64,000 bases of DNA from Arthrobacter sp. FW306-2-2C-D06B (GCF_021789175.1 NZ_CP084560.1:2976001-3040000); one strand, 5' to 3'. Shown: positions 51,573 through 60,520, counted from the stretch's first letter. Made by a program: numbers and translations. The notes: generated by a model not told the origin, from the letters alone.

Positions 51573-52047
51573 CGTCGCCCCCTTTGCCTGCTGCGGGGTC
51601 GTTGTAGATCTGGAGCCGGGCCTTGCTGAAGCCGTAGATCTCGGCGGCTTGCCACGAGACAACCGTGACGACGGCGCCGATCACGAACCAGCGTCCGTGC
51701 AGCCATGCGGGGGCTCCCAACACGAAGAGCACCACCGCGAAGCCGACCACCTTGACAAAGTAGCTGGCAACGAAAAGGCCAACCGCGCCGGAGGGGTTAT
51801 CCCTGCCGACAAAATGGCCGATCAGGAGGCTGATGGCAAAGAAAGCCATCACGATAGCACCGCCGAATGCGGCAGAAAGCACTCCTACGCCACCGTTCAT
51901 GACCGCCGCAACAGCCGACGTCGCGGCGAGAGCCGCCACCGCCGTCGTCGAGCTGAGGAAAAGAAGCCGCAGCCACAGCGAAGAGGTGGAGCGGGGGGCA
52001 GCAACGCCGCTCGAGTCGGACTGCTGTCCGCCGGCGTTGGAGGTCAT
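51559..52047 (-). CDS. atpI: ATP synthase-associated membrane protein, AtpI-like
   Basis: 162 residues, four predicted helices with a Ser-rich N-terminal tail. Position and topology (FFAISLLIGHFVGRDNPSGAVGLFVASYFVKVVGFAVVLFVLG) correspond to the Rv1303-type AtpI upstream of atpB. Probable assembly factor; no catalytic motif. Overlaps the AtpZ-like gene by 14 bases. The atp operon therefore begins here, 129 bp after wecA. Confidence 0.83.
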   Translation of the reverse strand: MTSNAGGQQSDSSGVAAPRSTSSLWLRLLFLSSTTAVAALAATSAVAAVMNGGVGVLSAAFGGAIVMAFFAISLLIGHFVGRDNPSGAVGLFVASYFVKVVGFAVVLFVLGAPAWLHGRWFVIGAVVTVVSWQAAEIYGFSKARLQIYNDPAAGKGGDDVHS

Positions 52048-52175
52048 GGGGATGCCAATCGTCGTGGCAAAAATGCCAAAGTCTCAAAAAGGGTGGGTGC
52101 GCGGGCGAGTGACTGTCCGCCCTAGAATTCTACATGAGATAGAACTGTGATGTTAACGCCCTCGTCACACACCGC

Positions 52176-53285
52176 CTACTGGGCGGCGCGCCCTTTTCGG
52201 ACGAAGTATGGCCAGGCTGTCACTCCGGCCATGATCAGCGCGGCCACGATGTCGACCGTCAGGACCATCTGCCACGGGAAGATGGCAAACGCGAGGCCCC
52301 CGAACGCCAGAATGCAGGTCCAGACGTACATCATCAGCACCGCCGTGCGGTGGGTGTGGCCGAGCTCGATGAGCTTGTGGTGCAAGTGACCGCGGTCAGC
52401 CGACCACGGCGATTGGCCCCGGGCGGTCCGTCGCAACACCGCCAGGCCCAGGTCCAGCAACGGTAGCGACAGGATAGCGAAGGGCAGAAGGATTGGCACG
52501 ATGGTCGGAATACCGTTGGCGCGGTCGTACAGTCCTGAACTGATCTGGCCCGTTGACACCACACCGGCCGAAGCCATCACGAGGCCCAGAAGCATGGCGC
52601 CGGAGTCGCCCATGAAGATTTTGGCCGGGAACCAGTTATGCGGCAGGAATCCGATGCAACAACCCACGATGATCGCCATCAGCAGCGCCGCCAGATCCGA
52701 GCGGTCCGTGAGCGTCGCATTGCGGTGGACCCAATACGCCGTCAGGAAGAACGCAACCCCGCCGATTGCGGCGACGCCGGCCGCCAGGCCGTCGAGGCCG
52801 TCGATGAAATTGACTGCGTTCATGGTGGTCACGATGAGGAGGGCAGTCAGGACGATCCGCAGCGGTTCGGCCTCAATCCGGATGGGTTCCGGAACAAACG
52901 GAATCACGGACATCTGCACTCCCCAGAGCGCAACGATCGTAGCGGCCGTGCATTGGCCGATCAGCTTGACCCACCAGCGGATGTCCATCACGTCGTCGGC
53001 AACACCGACCGCGACGATCACCAGTGCACCCGCCAGGATTCCCCACGGCGCACCGTTCCCGTGGAAAATGTCCTTCACGAAGAACGAATTGCTCGCTACC
53101 ACGAGGGCCACGGCAAAGCCGGCGAAGAGTCCCAGGCCACCGAGTCGGGAAATCGGCACGGAGTGCATATCCCGGCTCCGGATGGGGGCGAAAAGCCGAA
53201 GTTTGTTACCCATCTGGCGGGCTACCCACGTAGCGAGGTACGACACGACGGCAGCCGTGAGCATCATGAGCGAATACATGATCAC
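52176..53285 (-). CDS. wecA: WecA-like undecaprenyl-phosphate sugar phosphotransferase
   Basis: 369 residues with about 11 helices and a GTG start (GGAG seven bases upstream). Carries GVADDVMDIRWWVK (DDxxD), VNFIDGLDGLAAGVAAIG (NFIDGLDG), NWFPAKIFMGDSGAMLLGL, and RGHLHHKLIELGHTHR (HxxHxxL): the complete polyprenyl-phosphate GlcNAc-1-P transferase set, distinct from MraY by its short first loop. It would start a lipid-linked wall polymer at the membrane. Position upstream of atpI is conserved in actinobacteria. Confidence 0.93.
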   Translation of the reverse strand: MIMYSLMMLTAAVVSYLATWVARQMGNKLRLFAPIRSRDMHSVPISRLGGLGLFAGFAVALVVASNSFFVKDIFHGNGAPWGILAGALVIVAVGVADDVMDIRWWVKLIGQCTAATIVALWGVQMSVIPFVPEPIRIEAEPLRIVLTALLIVTTMNAVNFIDGLDGLAAGVAAIGGVAFFLTAYWVHRNATLTDRSDLAALLMAIIVGCCIGFLPHNWFPAKIFMGDSGAMLLGLVMASAGVVSTGQISSGLYDRANGIPTIVPILLPFAILSLPLLDLGLAVLRRTARGQSPWSADRGHLHHKLIELGHTHRTAVLMMYVWTCILAFGGLAFAIFPWQMVLTVDIVAALIMAGVTAWPYFVRKGRAAQ

Positions 53286-53374
53286 GTGGCGGCTCCTGTT
53301 GGCGGTGGTGGTGGATTCTGTCCCTGGCGACTAGCTGCCGGCACAACACCTGCAACACCCCTGCGCACCGCCGA

Positions 53375-53405
53375 ATATTGCTGTACTACAGTTGGACTCT
53401 GTCAA
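53375..53405 (-). promoter_or_regulatory. Possible sigma70-type promoter for wecA-atp
   Basis: On the minus strand TTGACA (53405-53400) is a perfect -35; CAATAT (53380-53375), 19 bases on, is a poor -10. It lies in the 213 bp between the divergent wecA and glycosyltransferase starts. Weak prediction. Confidence 0.35.
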
Positions 53406-53498
53406 GATACTAGCGTCAACGGCGGCTTTGCTCCGTTTCACGCGCCCCTAGGGCGAGCCGGGAGGACCCTCCCCGCGAGTGCCCGGAAGGAACCCTAC

Positions 53499-54395
53499 AT
53501 GACTGTCTCCGTTGCCGTAGCGGCTGTGACCTTTGACCGCCCCGGAGAGCTAGCAGTCCTGCTCGACGCCATCAACAAGCAGTCCATGCTGGTGGACACG
53601 ATTTGCCTCGTGGACAGCGGAACCACCCCTTCACGGGAGCTCGCGTCAAGCCATCCAACGGTGGACTACGTCCGCTCAGAAGCGAACCTGGGCGGGGCGG
53701 GCGGCTTTGCCCTTGCCATCCTTAAGGCGGTGGCGAGCGGTGCCGAATGGGTCTGGATCATGGACGATGACGCCGAACCCGGCGATCCGGCCTGCCTCGA
53801 AACCCTGGTGCGCGAAGCCGAAGCCCGCGGACTTGACGCAGTCGTCCCGCTTGTCGTGGCCCCCGGCCACCCGGACAAGCTTTCCTTCTTCTTCCGGATT
53901 GACGGCAAGGTGACCCACGAGCGCGCCGAAGTCGAGAAGGCGGGGTTCCTGCCCGACGTCGGGCACTTCTTCAACGGTGCGCTCATCCGTTCCGAAGTCT
54001 TCTTCAAAGTCGGCGTGCCGGATATCCGGCTGTTCATCCGGGGCGATGAAGTGGACTTCATGATCCGCCTCAGGAAAGCCGGGATACGCTTCGGTACGGT
54101 CGCGACGGCGTGGATCACCCACCCGCACGCGTTCTCCGAGACGAAGCACGTCTTCGGCGCGCGCTGGCACGTGATCGTGCCGGATTCTGCCTTCAAGCGC
54201 TACTTCTACTACCGCAACAGAGGCTACTTGATCCGCCGCTACCGCCGCGGCAAGTCGATGGTGGCCGACGTCGGAGGCTACTTGGGCTATTTCCTCCCCC
54301 GCGGTGACTTCCGCGGGCTCGCCGAATGGTTCAGGGCATTCTCCGCCGGTTTGCGGGAAAAGGGCTTCGGCCCGCTGGAGGACCAGACGTTCTAA
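53499..54395 (+). CDS. Family-2 glycosyltransferase
   Basis: 298 residues from ATG 53499 with GGAAGGA upstream. The GT-A signatures are clear: VAAVTFDRPGELAVLLDAINKQS, ANLGGAGGFALAILKAV and WIMDDDAEPGDPACLETLV (DDD), then RGDEVDFMIRLRKAGIRFGTV (xEDxD-like acidic site). Looks like rhamnosyl- or galactofuranosyl-transferases. Opposite in direction to wecA. It shares four overlapping bases with the wecG stop (convergent). Sugar acceptor unknown; probably a wall or capsule polymer started by WecA. Confidence 0.9.
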   Translation: MTVSVAVAAVTFDRPGELAVLLDAINKQSMLVDTICLVDSGTTPSRELASSHPTVDYVRSEANLGGAGGFALAILKAVASGAEWVWIMDDDAEPGDPACLETLVREAEARGLDAVVPLVVAPGHPDKLSFFFRIDGKVTHERAEVEKAGFLPDVGHFFNGALIRSEVFFKVGVPDIRLFIRGDEVDFMIRLRKAGIRFGTVATAWITHPHAFSETKHVFGARWHVIVPDSAFKRYFYYRNRGYLIRRYRRGKSMVADVGGYLGYFLPRGDFRGLAEWFRAFSAGLREKGFGPLEDQTF

Positions 54396-55189
54396 CGGCC
54401 CGCCGGGCGCGGCGTGCTGTTCCTGCGGGAGAGCCGACGGCGGACCAGCAGGCCGAGGAGCACCCACGGCTCACCGAAGACCCGGTAAGCGACGCGACCC
54501 GGATGCAGGACGAGCCGCCAGGCCCATTCGAGCCCGAGACGGCCCAGCCAGCGTGGAGCAAGCTTCTGGAGGCCCGCCAGCTGCTCGATGGCGCCGCCGA
54601 CCGTGCAGTAGACCGCAGGCGGAAGCTCGTCCAAGCGGCGTTGCAAGACCGATTCCTGCAATGGCATTCCAAGGCCAAGAAGCACGAGCTGCGGACGGAA
54701 TTCTGCGAGCCAGGCGACGGCGGCCTCTTCGCTGGCATCGTTCCAATTCTCACCGGGCCGCCCGGAGACCTCGGCCCCGGGCACGATTTTGCGGAGGCGC
54801 TCCACCGTCTTGCTGTTGGCCTCGGGGCCGGCGCCCACGACGGCGATCCGGCGGAGTCCTTCGACGCCGCCGAGCGCCGGCACCCAGTCAGTGGATCCCA
54901 AACGGTACTCCATCAACCCCGCGCCATCGTCCCTTGAGCCTGTGCGGCGTCCAAGTCCCCAGAGCATGGCGACAGGCGCACCGTCCATGAGCACCACATC
55001 GCTGCGCTCATAGAGGCTGCGGAAATCCGGGCTCGAATGAAACAGCGTGACACTGTGCAGATTGTGTCCAAGGACTACCTTGGTGGTTCCGTCCGAAACA
55101 TACCCGCTGATGGCCTCGATGAGTTCGGCGGCGCAAAGTGCGGTGACGTCCACGTCCAGAAGGGGAACACGATCCCGGACCAGGCTCAT
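54392..55189 (-). CDS. WecG/TagA/CpsF-family glycosyltransferase
   Basis: 265 residues. GHNLHSVTLFHSSPDFRSLYERSDVVLMDGAPVAML fits the GT26 motif (DGxP in the active-site loop); RIAVVGAGPEANSKTVERLRKIVPGAEVSG and RPQLVLLGLGMPLQE follow. TagA adds ManNAc to GlcNAc-PP-undecaprenol; together with WecA it would make the linkage unit of a wall teichoic-acid-like polymer. Sits in a coupled chain with sua5 (ATGA overlap), which is not its usual neighbour. Confidence 0.9.
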   Translation of the reverse strand: MSLVRDRVPLLDVDVTALCAAELIEAISGYVSDGTTKVVLGHNLHSVTLFHSSPDFRSLYERSDVVLMDGAPVAMLWGLGRRTGSRDDGAGLMEYRLGSTDWVPALGGVEGLRRIAVVGAGPEANSKTVERLRKIVPGAEVSGRPGENWNDASEEAAVAWLAEFRPQLVLLGLGMPLQESVLQRRLDELPPAVYCTVGGAIEQLAGLQKLAPRWLGRLGLEWAWRLVLHPGRVAYRVFGEPWVLLGLLVRRRLSRRNSTPRPAGR

Positions 55190-55971
55190 TCGGCCCTGGT
55201 CTCCGTGTGGACAGGGGTCTCGCCGGGGGCGGTTTCAGTTTCCGGCGCGGCTTCCGCCGCCGGTTCAGTTTCCGGCGCGGCTTCCGCCGCCGGTTCAGTT
55301 TCCGGCGCGGTTTCTCCCAGGGCCAGCACTCCGGGAACAATTTCGCGGAGGCGTTCCAGGGAAATGGCACCATCGCGGACCACACGGAGCGGCACGGTGG
55401 TGGCGTCGACAATCGTGGACGCCACGGACTCGGTTCCCTCGACAGGCCGGAAGCCGCCCTCAAGGTACACCTCCACCGATTCGGCAAGCTGAGTCTTCGC
55501 TTCGGAGGCTGTCTGCGCTGCCGGCTGACCGGTGCGATTTGCCGAGGACACCGCCAGCGGGCCGGTGCGGTTGAGCAGTTCCAGCGCAATTTCGTCGTCA
55601 GGCATGCGCAGGGCCACGGTTCCGCGGGTCTCCCCCAGGTCCCAATCCAGGGACGGCTGGGCGTGGAAGATCAGCGTCAGGCCGCCGGGCCAAAAGGCTT
55701 CTGCCAGTTTGCGGGCTTCTTCCGATACATCGGTCGCCAGCCCGTCGAGCGCATTGAGCCGCGGAATCAGCACCGGGGGCGGCATATGGCGGCCGCGGCC
55801 TTTCGAGACAAGCAGCATGGTCACGGCCTGCGGCGAGAAGGCGTCGGCGGCAATGCCGTAGACAGTGTCCGTCGGCATGACGACACACTTTTTCTCGCTG
55901 ATGGCGCGCTGCGCATGCTCCAGGCCTTCGGCGCGTTGTTCCTCTGACGTGCAGTTGTAGCTTGTGGTCAC
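55186..55971 (-). CDS. Threonylcarbamoyl-AMP synthase (Sua5/YwlC/TsaC)
   Basis: 261 residues. KKCVVMPTDTVYGIAADAFSPQAVTMLLVSKGRGRHMPPPVLI and FWPGGLTLIFHAQ and AVSSANRTGQPAAQTA are the family signatures. Makes the L-threonylcarbamoyl-adenylate for tRNA t6A37. Short Sua5 form without the second domain of yeast. C-terminal 60 residues hold an Glu/Ala/Pro/Thr repeat (ETEPAAEAAP), unusual. prmC lies 12 bp upstream. Confidence 0.93.
   Translation of the reverse strand: MTTSYNCTSEEQRAEGLEHAQRAISEKKCVVMPTDTVYGIAADAFSPQAVTMLLVSKGRGRHMPPPVLIPRLNALDGLATDVSEEARKLAEAFWPGGLTLIFHAQPSLDWDLGETRGTVALRMPDDEIALELLNRTGPLAVSSANRTGQPAAQTASEAKTQLAESVEVYLEGGFRPVEGTESVASTIVDATTVPLRVVRDGAISLERLREIVPGVLALGETAPETEPAAEAAPETEPAAEAAPETETAPGETPVHTETRAE
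55231..55311. repeat. 30-bp tandem repeats at the end of sua5
   Basis: About three copies of a 30-bp unit (GGTTCAGTTTCCGGCGCGGC start) that code for PETEPAAEAA-type repeats. Probably a variable acidic tail. Confidence 0.85.
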
Positions 55972-55983
55972 AGCGCTATTCTT

Positions 55984-56856
55984 TCATTCCCGCGAGGTGT
56001 CGATTGCCAATACTGCGCTCGTGGCACGTTCCTTGCCGTTGAGATCGACGTGGGTGGCGACTTGCGTCCAGCAGCCTGCAGACTTCAGATGTTCGGAAAT
56101 CCACCCTGCCTGCACCTCCGCATGCTCCATCACGAAGTAGCCACCGCTCTTGAGGAGGCGGGCAGCCGAGGCGGCAGCCGCCGTCGGAAGCTCCATTCCG
56201 TCCGCTCCCCCGCCGTAAAGCGCCTCCGGCGGATCGTGCAGTGCCACTTCGGGTTCGTTCGGAATGGCTTCAGCCGGGATGTAGGGCGGATTGGAAACGA
56301 CGACGTCGAAAGTTCCGTCGTGTTCGGGCAAGGCATTCCTGAGGTCGCCTTGAACGAGCTTCACCCCGAGGGGCTTCAGGTTCTTCGCGGCCCAGGCATG
56401 GGCGAACGTGCTGAATTCGACGGCGTGGACCTCGGCCCCGGGCACTTCGTGGGCGATCGAGGCTGCGATGGCGCCGGAGCCGGTGCCAAGATCAACCACT
56501 TTGGGGTGCTCGAATCCCTGGAGGTGGTCGATGACAAGCTGGACGACGGATTCCGTTTCGGGCCGCGGAATGAACACGCCCGGGCCCACGGCGAGCGTGA
56601 GGTAGCGGAAGTGCGCGACGCCGGTGATGTGCTGGAGCGGAACGCGCTGGGCGCGCTCGGCCACCAAGTCGGCGTAGCCTTCCGGGGCGGCGGAGTCACC
56701 AAGCAGCATGGCGCGCAGGCGTCCGAGGCCGACACCCAGGAGATGTTCCGCGAGGAGTTCCGCGTCCACGCGCGGGGTGGGTACTCCGGCTTCGGACAGG
56801 ATGGTTGTTGCCTCGCGGACGGCGTCGGCGAGGCTTTGGCCCGGAAAGAGCGTCAT
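55984..56856 (-). CDS. prmC: Peptide chain release factor N5-glutamine methyltransferase
   Basis: 290 residues. VDLGTGSGAIAASIAHEVPGAEVHAVEFS (SAM site), FDVVVSNPPYIPAEAIPNEPEVALHDP (NPPY) are the HemK/PrmC motifs. Methylates the Gln of the GGQ in RF1/RF2; prfA is 18 bp upstream. Standard length and order (prfA-prmC-sua5). Confidence 0.95.
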   Translation of the reverse strand: MTLFPGQSLADAVREATTILSEAGVPTPRVDAELLAEHLLGVGLGRLRAMLLGDSAAPEGYADLVAERAQRVPLQHITGVAHFRYLTLAVGPGVFIPRPETESVVQLVIDHLQGFEHPKVVDLGTGSGAIAASIAHEVPGAEVHAVEFSTFAHAWAAKNLKPLGVKLVQGDLRNALPEHDGTFDVVVSNPPYIPAEAIPNEPEVALHDPPEALYGGGADGMELPTAAAASAARLLKSGGYFVMEHAEVQAGWISEHLKSAGCWTQVATHVDLNGKERATSAVLAIDTSRE

Positions 56857-56874
56857 GGAGTTCCTTGCAGGCTG

Positions 56875-57948
56875 TTACTCGCCGAGGGCATCCAGGCGGG
56901 ACTGTTCATCCATCTCGATGGCCGATTGGATGACCGGTTCCAGGTCACCGTTCATGACGGCGTCGAGGTTGTAGGCCTTGTAGCCGGTACGGTGGTCGGC
57001 AATCCGGTTTTCCGGGAAGTTGTACGTACGGATGCGCTCCGAACGGTCCATGGTGCGGATCTGCGACTTGCGCTGGGCCGAGTTCTCGGCGTCGATCTGC
57101 TCCTGCTGGTGGGCGAGGATACGTGCACGGAGGACGCGCATGCCGGCTTCGCGGTTCTGGAGCTGTGACTTTTCGTTCTGCATGGCCACCACGATGCCCG
57201 TAGGCAAGTGGGTGATGCGGACCGCCGAGTCCGTGGTGTTGACGGACTGGCCGCCGGGACCCGAGGACCTGTAGACGTCGATCTTGAGGTCGTTCTGGTT
57301 GATTTCGAGTTCTTCGGGCTCATCCACTTCGGGGAGCACGAGTACGCCGGCCGCGGAAGTGTGGATGCGGCCCTGCGACTCGGTGACAGGGACACGCTGG
57401 ACGCGGTGCACTCCGCCTTCGAACTTCAAACGGGCATAGACGCCCTCAGCGGGATCGTTCGAGTTGCCCTTGACGGCCATCTGGACGTCCTTGTAGCCGC
57501 CCAGATCCGATTCCGTGGCCGAGATGAGTTCGGTCTTCCAGCCGCGCGACTCCGCGTAACGCATGTACATGCGCAGCAGGTCTCCGGCGAAGAGTGCAGC
57601 TTCGTCGCCGCCTTCGCCGCCTTTGACCTCGAGAATGACGTTGCGGGCGTCGTCTGGATCGCGAGGGATCAGCAGCCTGCGCAGCTTCTCCTGCGCTGCC
57701 GGAAGCTTCGCCTCGATTTCGTCTACCTCGGCGGCAAATTCGGCGTCCTCGGAGGCCATTTCCTTGGCTGCTTCGAGATCGTCCATGAGCCCGCGCCAAC
57801 GGTTGTACGCCTCAACGATGCCCTGCAACTGGGCAGAGCGCCGCCCCAACTTGCGGGCCAAAGCCTGGTCGGCATAAACGGCAGGATCACTCAACTGCGC
57901 CTGGATAGCAGCGTGCTCATCAAGCAATCCCTGTACGGACTCAAACAT
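56875..57948 (-). CDS. prfA: Peptide chain release factor 1
   Basis: 357 residues. GGQ at 232-234 ([17 protein letters not shown]), anticodon-like PVT at 187-189, and a coiled N-terminal domain. Releases peptides at UAA and UAG. Start ATG 57948 after AGAGGTTTTGAA. Upstream 177 bp to rho contain palindromes and no rpmE. Confidence 0.97.
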   Translation of the reverse strand: MFESVQGLLDEHAAIQAQLSDPAVYADQALARKLGRRSAQLQGIVEAYNRWRGLMDDLEAAKEMASEDAEFAAEVDEIEAKLPAAQEKLRRLLIPRDPDDARNVILEVKGGEGGDEAALFAGDLLRMYMRYAESRGWKTELISATESDLGGYKDVQMAVKGNSNDPAEGVYARLKFEGGVHRVQRVPVTESQGRIHTSAAGVLVLPEVDEPEELEINQNDLKIDVYRSSGPGGQSVNTTDSAVRITHLPTGIVVAMQNEKSQLQNREAGMRVLRARILAHQQEQIDAENSAQRKSQIRTMDRSERIRTYNFPENRIADHRTGYKAYNLDAVMNGDLEPVIQSAIEMDEQSRLDALGE

Positions 57949-57984
57949 TTCAAAACCTCTTTCGACTTCTACAAGTCTAATAAC

Positions 57985-58051
57985 TGCAACGCGGGGTCAC
58001 TTACGGCCCATCCGGGCCCCCGGCATGGGCCGTAAGTGACCCCGCGTTGCA
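57985..58051. repeat. Perfect 26-27-bp inverted repeat between prfA and rho
   Basis: 57985-58011 and 58025-58051 are exact reverse complements (27 bp) with a 13-base loop. The core GCCGTAAGTGACCCCGCGTT is a member of the 20-bp repeat family seen at 1661 and 4700. A second pair, AGGGGCGGG and CCCGCCCCT (58058-58066, 58110-58118), follows and could serve rho. Confidence 0.85.
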
Positions 58052-58125
58052 ACGGGAAGGGGCGGGGGCGGAACATCCGCGCGGAATCAACCGCACGAAC
58101 GAACCAGCACCCGCCCCTAAGACAG

Positions 58126-60219
58126 CTATTTGTCGTTATCCGACTTGGCTCCAAGAGTCGTCTTCTGTACCTGCATGAGGAACTCGACGTTGCTCCCGGT
58201 TTCCCGGATCTTGTTGGTCAAGAGTTCAAGGCTCTGCTGGGTTTCGAGTCCGGACAGGACGCGGCGCAGCTTCCACATGATCTTGACCTCTTCGGCCGAA
58301 AGCAGGTTCTCCTCGCGACGGGTACCCGAAGCGTTGACGTCCACGGCCGGGAAGATGCGCTTGTCCGCCAGCTGGCGGGACAGGCGGAGCTCCATGTTGC
58401 CCGTGCCCTTGAACTCTTCGAAGATGACTTCGTCCATCTTGGAACCGGTCTCCACGAGCGCGGTTGCCAGAATGGTCAGCGAGCCACCGTTTTCGATGTT
58501 GCGCGCAGCACCGAAGAAGCGCTTCGGCGGGTAGAGCGCAGCGGAGTCGACGCCACCGGACAGGATACGGCCGGAGGCCGGTGCTGCCAGGTTGTACGCG
58601 CGGCCCAGGCGGGTCATGGAATCCAGGAGGACCACCACGTCCATGCCCATTTCCACGAGGCGCTTGGCGCGTTCGATGGAAAGCTCGGCAACCGTGGTGT
58701 GGTCATCGGCGGGACGGTCGAAGGTGGAGGCAATGACCTCACCCTTGACGGTGCGCTGCATGTCCGTGACTTCTTCGGGACGTTCGTCGACGAGCACCAT
58801 CATGAGGTGGACCTCAGGATTGTTGGTGGTGATCGCGTTGGCGATGGACTGCAGGATGAGCGTCTTGCCGGCCTTGGGCGGGGACACGATCAGGCCGCGC
58901 TGGCCCTTGCCGATCGGGGCCACGAGGTCGATGACGCGCGGGCCGATCTTCTTGGGATCCGTTTCGAGGCGCAGGCGCTCGGACGGGTACAGCGGGACGA
59001 GCTTGGCGAATTCGACGCGGTCCTTGAGCTCTTCGGGCGTCTTGCCGTTGACCGACGTGACGCGGACGAGCGCGTTGAACTTTTGGCGCGCGGTCTGCTG
59101 GCTGCGGTCCTCGCCGTCACGCGGGGCGCGGATTGCGCCGACGACGGCGTCACCCTTGCGCAGGTTGTACTTCTTGACCTGGGCGAGGGACACGTATACG
59201 TCGTTTGGGCCGGGCAGGTAACCGGAGGTGCGGATGAACGCGTAGTTCTCGAGTACATCCAGGATGCCGGCAACCGGCAGCAGGACGTCGTCCTCGGTGA
59301 CCTCGACGTCGTCGACGTCCGGTCCCTGGCCTCGGCCGCGGCGGCGCTCATTGCGGTCGCGGAAGCGGTCGCTGCGGGTGTTCCCATCGCGGTTGTCACG
59401 GTTGTCCTGCGGACCCTGACGATCGTTGCGGTCGCGGCGGTTCCGGCGGTTGCGGCGGTTGCCGGTGTCATCGCCATCGTTCGTGTCTTCACGGCGCGTG
59501 CGGGTGTTGTCGCGGCGTTCGCGCTGGCCCGGTTCGCCGGCTTCGACAGAGGCCTGCTCGCCTTGGCGCGGCTGTGCCTGACGCTGATCGGGCTGGCGCT
59601 GCTCGGGCTGGCGCTGCTCGGGCTGACGCTGTTCTACACGGGGCTGTTCGGCCTGGGGCTGCTCGGCAGCGCGGGTCTCACCGGCTTCACCGGCCTCCGC
59701 AGGAGCGGCCTCGCCACGACGACGGTTCCGCGTGCGCGGCTGGCGGCGTTCGCCGGCGGCCTCACTTGCTTCGGCGACGGGAGCGGCAGGAGCCTCAACG
59801 ACGACGGCGGGAGCTTCCGCGGTTTCCGCGGCGGCAGGAGCGGCAACGACACCATCGCTAGTGGCGCGACGGCTTCGGCCACGGCCACGTGCCCGGGTGC
59901 CGTCCTGCGCAGGAGCTTCGGTGGATGCTGCGGCAGAGGTCTCAGCTTCCGGGGCTGCAGGCGCGGCTTTTGCCGCCACGGCCTTGGCCGCGGTGGGAGC
60001 CTTGCTGGTGGTTGCACCGGCACGGTGGGCCGAAATAGCCGAGACCAAGTCCCCCTTGCGCATCCGGGATCCGCCCGAAATGCCCAGCTGACTGGCCAGA
60101 GCCTGGAGCTGCGCGAGCTTGAGGCCTGCAAGGCCGCTGCTCTTAGCGGTTGCGGCCGTTGATTCAGCTGCAGAAGATGCTGTGTCCACAGCTGAAGCCA
60201 GCTCAGTGGTTTCTGTCAC
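58126..60219 (-). CDS. rho: Transcription termination factor Rho, with long Arg/Glu/Asn-rich insert
   Basis: 697 residues, against 419 in E. coli. N-terminal Rho_N (KLAQLQALASQLGISGGSRMRKGDLVSAI, 33-62), then an insert of about 235 residues (66-300) that is Ala/Pro/Glu-rich, then EQRQP repeats, then Arg/Asn/Asp-rich; the S1-like RNA domain (305-370) and P-loop PPKAGKT (447-453) follow. QLVDERPEEVTDM and GGSLTILATALVETGSKMDEVIFEEFKGTGNMELRL complete the ring motor. Such inserts are known in actinobacterial Rho and increase RNA binding. Leader of 301 bp. Confidence 0.96.
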   Translation of the reverse strand: MTETTELASAVDTASSAAESTAATAKSSGLAGLKLAQLQALASQLGISGGSRMRKGDLVSAISAHRAGATTSKAPTAAKAVAAKAAPAAPEAETSAAASTEAPAQDGTRARGRGRSRRATSDGVVAAPAAAETAEAPAVVVEAPAAPVAEASEAAGERRQPRTRNRRRGEAAPAEAGEAGETRAAEQPQAEQPRVEQRQPEQRQPEQRQPDQRQAQPRQGEQASVEAGEPGQRERRDNTRTRREDTNDGDDTGNRRNRRNRRDRNDRQGPQDNRDNRDGNTRSDRFRDRNERRRGRGQGPDVDDVEVTEDDVLLPVAGILDVLENYAFIRTSGYLPGPNDVYVSLAQVKKYNLRKGDAVVGAIRAPRDGEDRSQQTARQKFNALVRVTSVNGKTPEELKDRVEFAKLVPLYPSERLRLETDPKKIGPRVIDLVAPIGKGQRGLIVSPPKAGKTLILQSIANAITTNNPEVHLMMVLVDERPEEVTDMQRTVKGEVIASTFDRPADDHTTVAELSIERAKRLVEMGMDVVVLLDSMTRLGRAYNLAAPASGRILSGGVDSAALYPPKRFFGAARNIENGGSLTILATALVETGSKMDEVIFEEFKGTGNMELRLSRQLADKRIFPAVDVNASGTRREENLLSAEEVKIMWKLRRVLSGLETQQSLELLTNKIRETGSNVEFLMQVQKTTLGAKSDNDK
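59589..59633. repeat. 15-bp tandem repeats in rho
   Basis: Three copies of CGGGCTGGCGCTGCT, coding on the minus strand for EQRQP repeats, within the insert of Rho (residues ~196-215). One copy has a single change. Confidence 0.8.
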
Positions 60220-60520
60220 GAAGGATCCTTCCCCCTCGACGGCGTCCAGACCTAGAGCTGGACGCGATGATTTGTTCTGGACTGCAGTTCAGATCTGCAG
60301 CCGTGATTTCGGTCTTGCCGGTTTAGTTTCAGCAGGGCCGGATACTAATACGTCTTCGATGCTCCGGCGGGCGGGGCGCGGGCTGACGGCTCGGGTAACA
60401 GAAAGGGTTCTGTGGCACCTGCGACAGGCCGATAAGGAGACGACACCGGCAGACTTCGACACAGTAGGAGACGGGAACGGCTTTAAGCCGGGATCCAATG
60501 TCAGGGAACTGCCCGCGGTT
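60220..60520 (-). promoter_or_regulatory. 301-bp rho leader region with hairpins
   Basis: Between thrB and rho on the minus strand. GCGTCCAG (60242-60249) pairs with CTGGACGC (60258-60265) just before the rho ATG. TAGTAT on the minus strand near 60340 is a plausible -10, no clear -35. A further C/A-rich sequence upstream would suit rho autoregulation by premature termination. No small gene seen. Confidence 0.5.

Noticed and set aside
52638-53498. N-terminal 287 codons of a frame that joins the family-2 glycosyltransferase
   Set aside because: This stretch lies antisense to wecA; the ATG at 53499 with GGAAGGA gives a normal GT-A start.
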